Assembly (NCBI GenBank): GCA_003456095.1
Contig: DMPF01000087.1
Coordinates: 1 to 5,714, forward strand
Direction: 5' to 3'
DNA: 5,714 bases
From: Bacillota bacterium
GTDB lineage: Bacteria > Bacillota > Dethiobacteria > DTU022 > UBA8154
Shown: positions 4,303 to 5,714 of the stretch, in pieces
How the letters are laid out: every line of letters begins with the position of its first letter
Numbering within the stretch: the stretch's first letter is position 1
The notes under the pieces: model-generated
The model's input: only the letters and a program-made list of their open reading frames with translations
Databases searched by the model: none
Told to the model about the DNA's origin: nothing
Made by a program: the position numbers and the translations under genes

Positions 4303-5714
4303 ATGGCGTTGACCCATGGAGAAAATAACAGACCGGCAAACCGCCTGATGCGGGAAAAATCCCCCTACCTGCTCCAGCACGCCTTTAACCCTGTGGACTG
4401 GTATCCCTGGGAAGATGAAGCGTTTGAGAAAGCAAAACATGAAGATAAGCCGATATTTTTAAGTATCGGCTATTCAACCTGCCACTGGTGCCATGTGATG
4501 GAAAAAGAGTCTTTCGAGGATGAAGAGGTAGCCAGGGTGCTGAATCGTGTATTTGTCTGCATCAAGGTAGACCGTGAAGAACGGCCGGATATTGACAGCA
4601 TCTATATGACCGCCTGTCAGGCAATGACCGGCAGCGGCGGTTGGCCGCTTTCCATCCTGATGACGCCTGAAAAACGTCCCTTCTTCGCCGCCACCTATCT
4701 TCCCAAAAGATCACACTCCGGCCGGATGGGGCTGCTTGAGCTCACCGCACGCGTGGAGACGCTATGGCAGTCGGCGAGGGAGGAGATAAACCGGGCTGCG
4801 GAGCAAGTCCTGGCCGGACTGCAAACTGCCAACAGCATTGAACCGGGAGAAGGGCTGAGCGCAGAACTGCTTGACTTGGCATATGCACGGTTGGCGGCAC
4901 GCTACGACGCGGATTGCGGCGGATTTGGGCAATCGCCAAAATTTCCCACCCCGCATAATCTCACTTTTCTGTTACGTTATTGGCAGCGCACCGGAAAGAA
5001 AGAGGCGCTTAAAATGGCGGAGCATAGCCTCACGCAAATCTCCCGGGGCGGTATCCGTGATCATATCGGCTTTGGCTTCCATCGTTATGCCACCGACCGG
5101 GAGTGGTTGCTGCCGCATTTTGAAAAAATGCTATATGACCAGGCGCTGCTGGGCATAGCCTTCCTGGAGGCGTATCAGGCCACAGGCCGGAGCAGCTTTG
5201 CCGATACGGCAAAAGAGATTTTTACTTATGTCTTGCGCGATATGACGAGCCAGGAAGGGGGCTTTTACTCTGCCGAAGATGCCGACAGCGAAGGTGAGGA
5301 AGGCAAATTCTACGTCTGGTCGTCGGTTGAAATAGCGGCTGTTCTGGGGGAAGAAGATGCCGCGTTTTTTTGTAAAGTATATAATATCCGCCGGGAGGGC
5401 AATTTTTTCGATGAGGCGACACGCCGGCTGACCGGAAAAAATATCCCTCATCTGACCGCGACGCTGCCATCGGAAGTCGGAACTCCAGTTGCGGAGCAGC
5501 GTGAGCCTGGCAACAGACTGGCTGAAATACTGAAAAAACTGTACCAGGCACGCAGCAACAGAGTGCCGCCTTACAAAGACGACAAGGTGCTTACGGATTG
5601 GAACGGCCTGATGATCGCCGCTCTTTCCATCGGCGGCCGGGTACTGGGAGACGGCAGCTTTACAGCGGCCGCGATAAAGGCCGCTGAATTTGTCCTGGCC
5701 CGCCTGAAAAAAGA
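4303..5714 (+). CDS. yyaL: YyaL/DUF255 family thioredoxin-domain protein (3' end outside window)
   Basis: The frame is open for 470 codons to the right edge; the family (YyaL, SPATA20-like, PF03190 type) usually has about 650-700 residues, so roughly the last third is missing. Residues ~13-180 form a thioredoxin-like domain with NPVDWYPW (29-36), the CHWC redox motif at 60-63, DREERPD (90-96) and GGWPL (112-116). The following region is of the alpha/alpha-barrel (glycosidase/epimerase-like) kind, with KFPTP (213-217), HFEKMLYDQ (272-280), [14 protein letters not shown] (321-334) and [10 protein letters not shown] (426-435), all family hallmarks. ATG is chosen because AAGGA at 4293-4297 lies 5 bases upstream and the conserved [12 protein letters not shown] begins at residue 14; GTG directly before it is an alternative. 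No signal peptide is visible, so the protein is cytoplasmic. Its biochemical role is not established; a redox or sugar-related function is only inferred. Confidence 0.95.
   Translation, partial: MALTHGENNRPANRLMREKSPYLLQHAFNPVDWYPWEDEAFEKAKHEDKPIFLSIGYSTCHWCHVMEKESFEDEEVARVLNRVFVCIKVDREERPDIDSIYMTACQAMTGSGGWPLSILMTPEKRPFFAATYLPKRSHSGRMGLLELTARVETLWQSAREEINRAAEQVLAGLQTANSIEPGEGLSAELLDLAYARLAARYDADCGGFGQSPKFPTPHNLTFLLRYWQRTGKKEALKMAEHSLTQISRGGIRDHIGFGFHRYATDREWLLPHFEKMLYDQALLGIAFLEAYQATGRSSFADTAKEIFTYVLRDMTSQEGGFYSAEDADSEGEEGKFYVWSSVEIAAVLGEEDAAFFCKVYNIRREGNFFDEATRRLTGKNIPHLTATLPSEVGTPVAEQREPGNRLAEILKKLYQARSNRVPPYKDDKVLTDWNGLMIAALSIGGRVLGDGSFTAAAIKAAEFVLARLKK

Noticed and set aside
5131..5551. 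Two overlapping minus-strand ORFs of about 106 and 109 codons
   Set aside because: Both are antisense to the strongly conserved YyaL-type gene and show no recognisable protein features.
1..5714. CRISPR array, insertion sequence, phage or toxin-antitoxin system
   Set aside because: No regularly spaced repeats, transposase, integrase, terminal inverted repeats or toxin-like gene pairs are seen. The tRNA gene has no flanking direct repeat of its 3' end in the window that would suggest an integrated element.

Overview
The window looks like chromosomal DNA of a Gram-positive-type anaerobe, most likely a clostridial Firmicute of the Peptococcaceae/Desulfotomaculum kind. This is inferred from strong purine-rich Shine-Dalgarno sites, near-perfect sigma-A type promoters, a copper-amine-oxidase-like 'stalk' domain of the sort common in those bacteria, a clostridial-looking Crp/Fnr protein, and roughly balanced base composition. 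No taxonomic search could be run.

Left part (1-2761, all minus strand): a three-gene ABC importer operon of the NitT/TauT (nitrate/sulfonate/taurine/thiamine-precursor) type, in the order binding protein, permease, ATPase. The binding protein is unusual: it has a non-lipoprotein signal peptide and carries an N-terminal stalk domain before the solute-binding domain. The permease overlaps it by 26 bases, and the ATPase starts 9 bases after the permease stop and runs off the left edge. The substrate cannot be told from sequence.

Control region (2762-3001): a dense divergent regulatory region between the importer and a Crp/Fnr-family regulator (3002-3679, plus strand). It holds a consensus promoter for the regulator, a 19-bp Fur-like dyad filling that promoter's spacer, a perfect 7-1-7 palindrome made of two facing -10 boxes, and, in the presumed leader of the importer, an 8-codon mini-ORF with an excellent ribosome binding site. 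The layout suggests that the regulator and importer are controlled together, possibly with an iron or redox input (inference).

Middle (3680-4302): no convincing protein gene. There is a bidirectional terminator-like hairpin, then a tRNA-Val(CAC) gene on the minus strand with its own consensus promoter and its own terminator. The tRNA has a mismatched first acceptor pair.

Right part (4303-5714, plus strand): the first 470 codons of a YyaL/DUF255 (SPATA20-like) protein with a thioredoxin-like CHWC motif, running off the right edge.

No clearly new multi-gene system is visible. The most interesting part is the stalk-bearing importer and its compact divergent control region.
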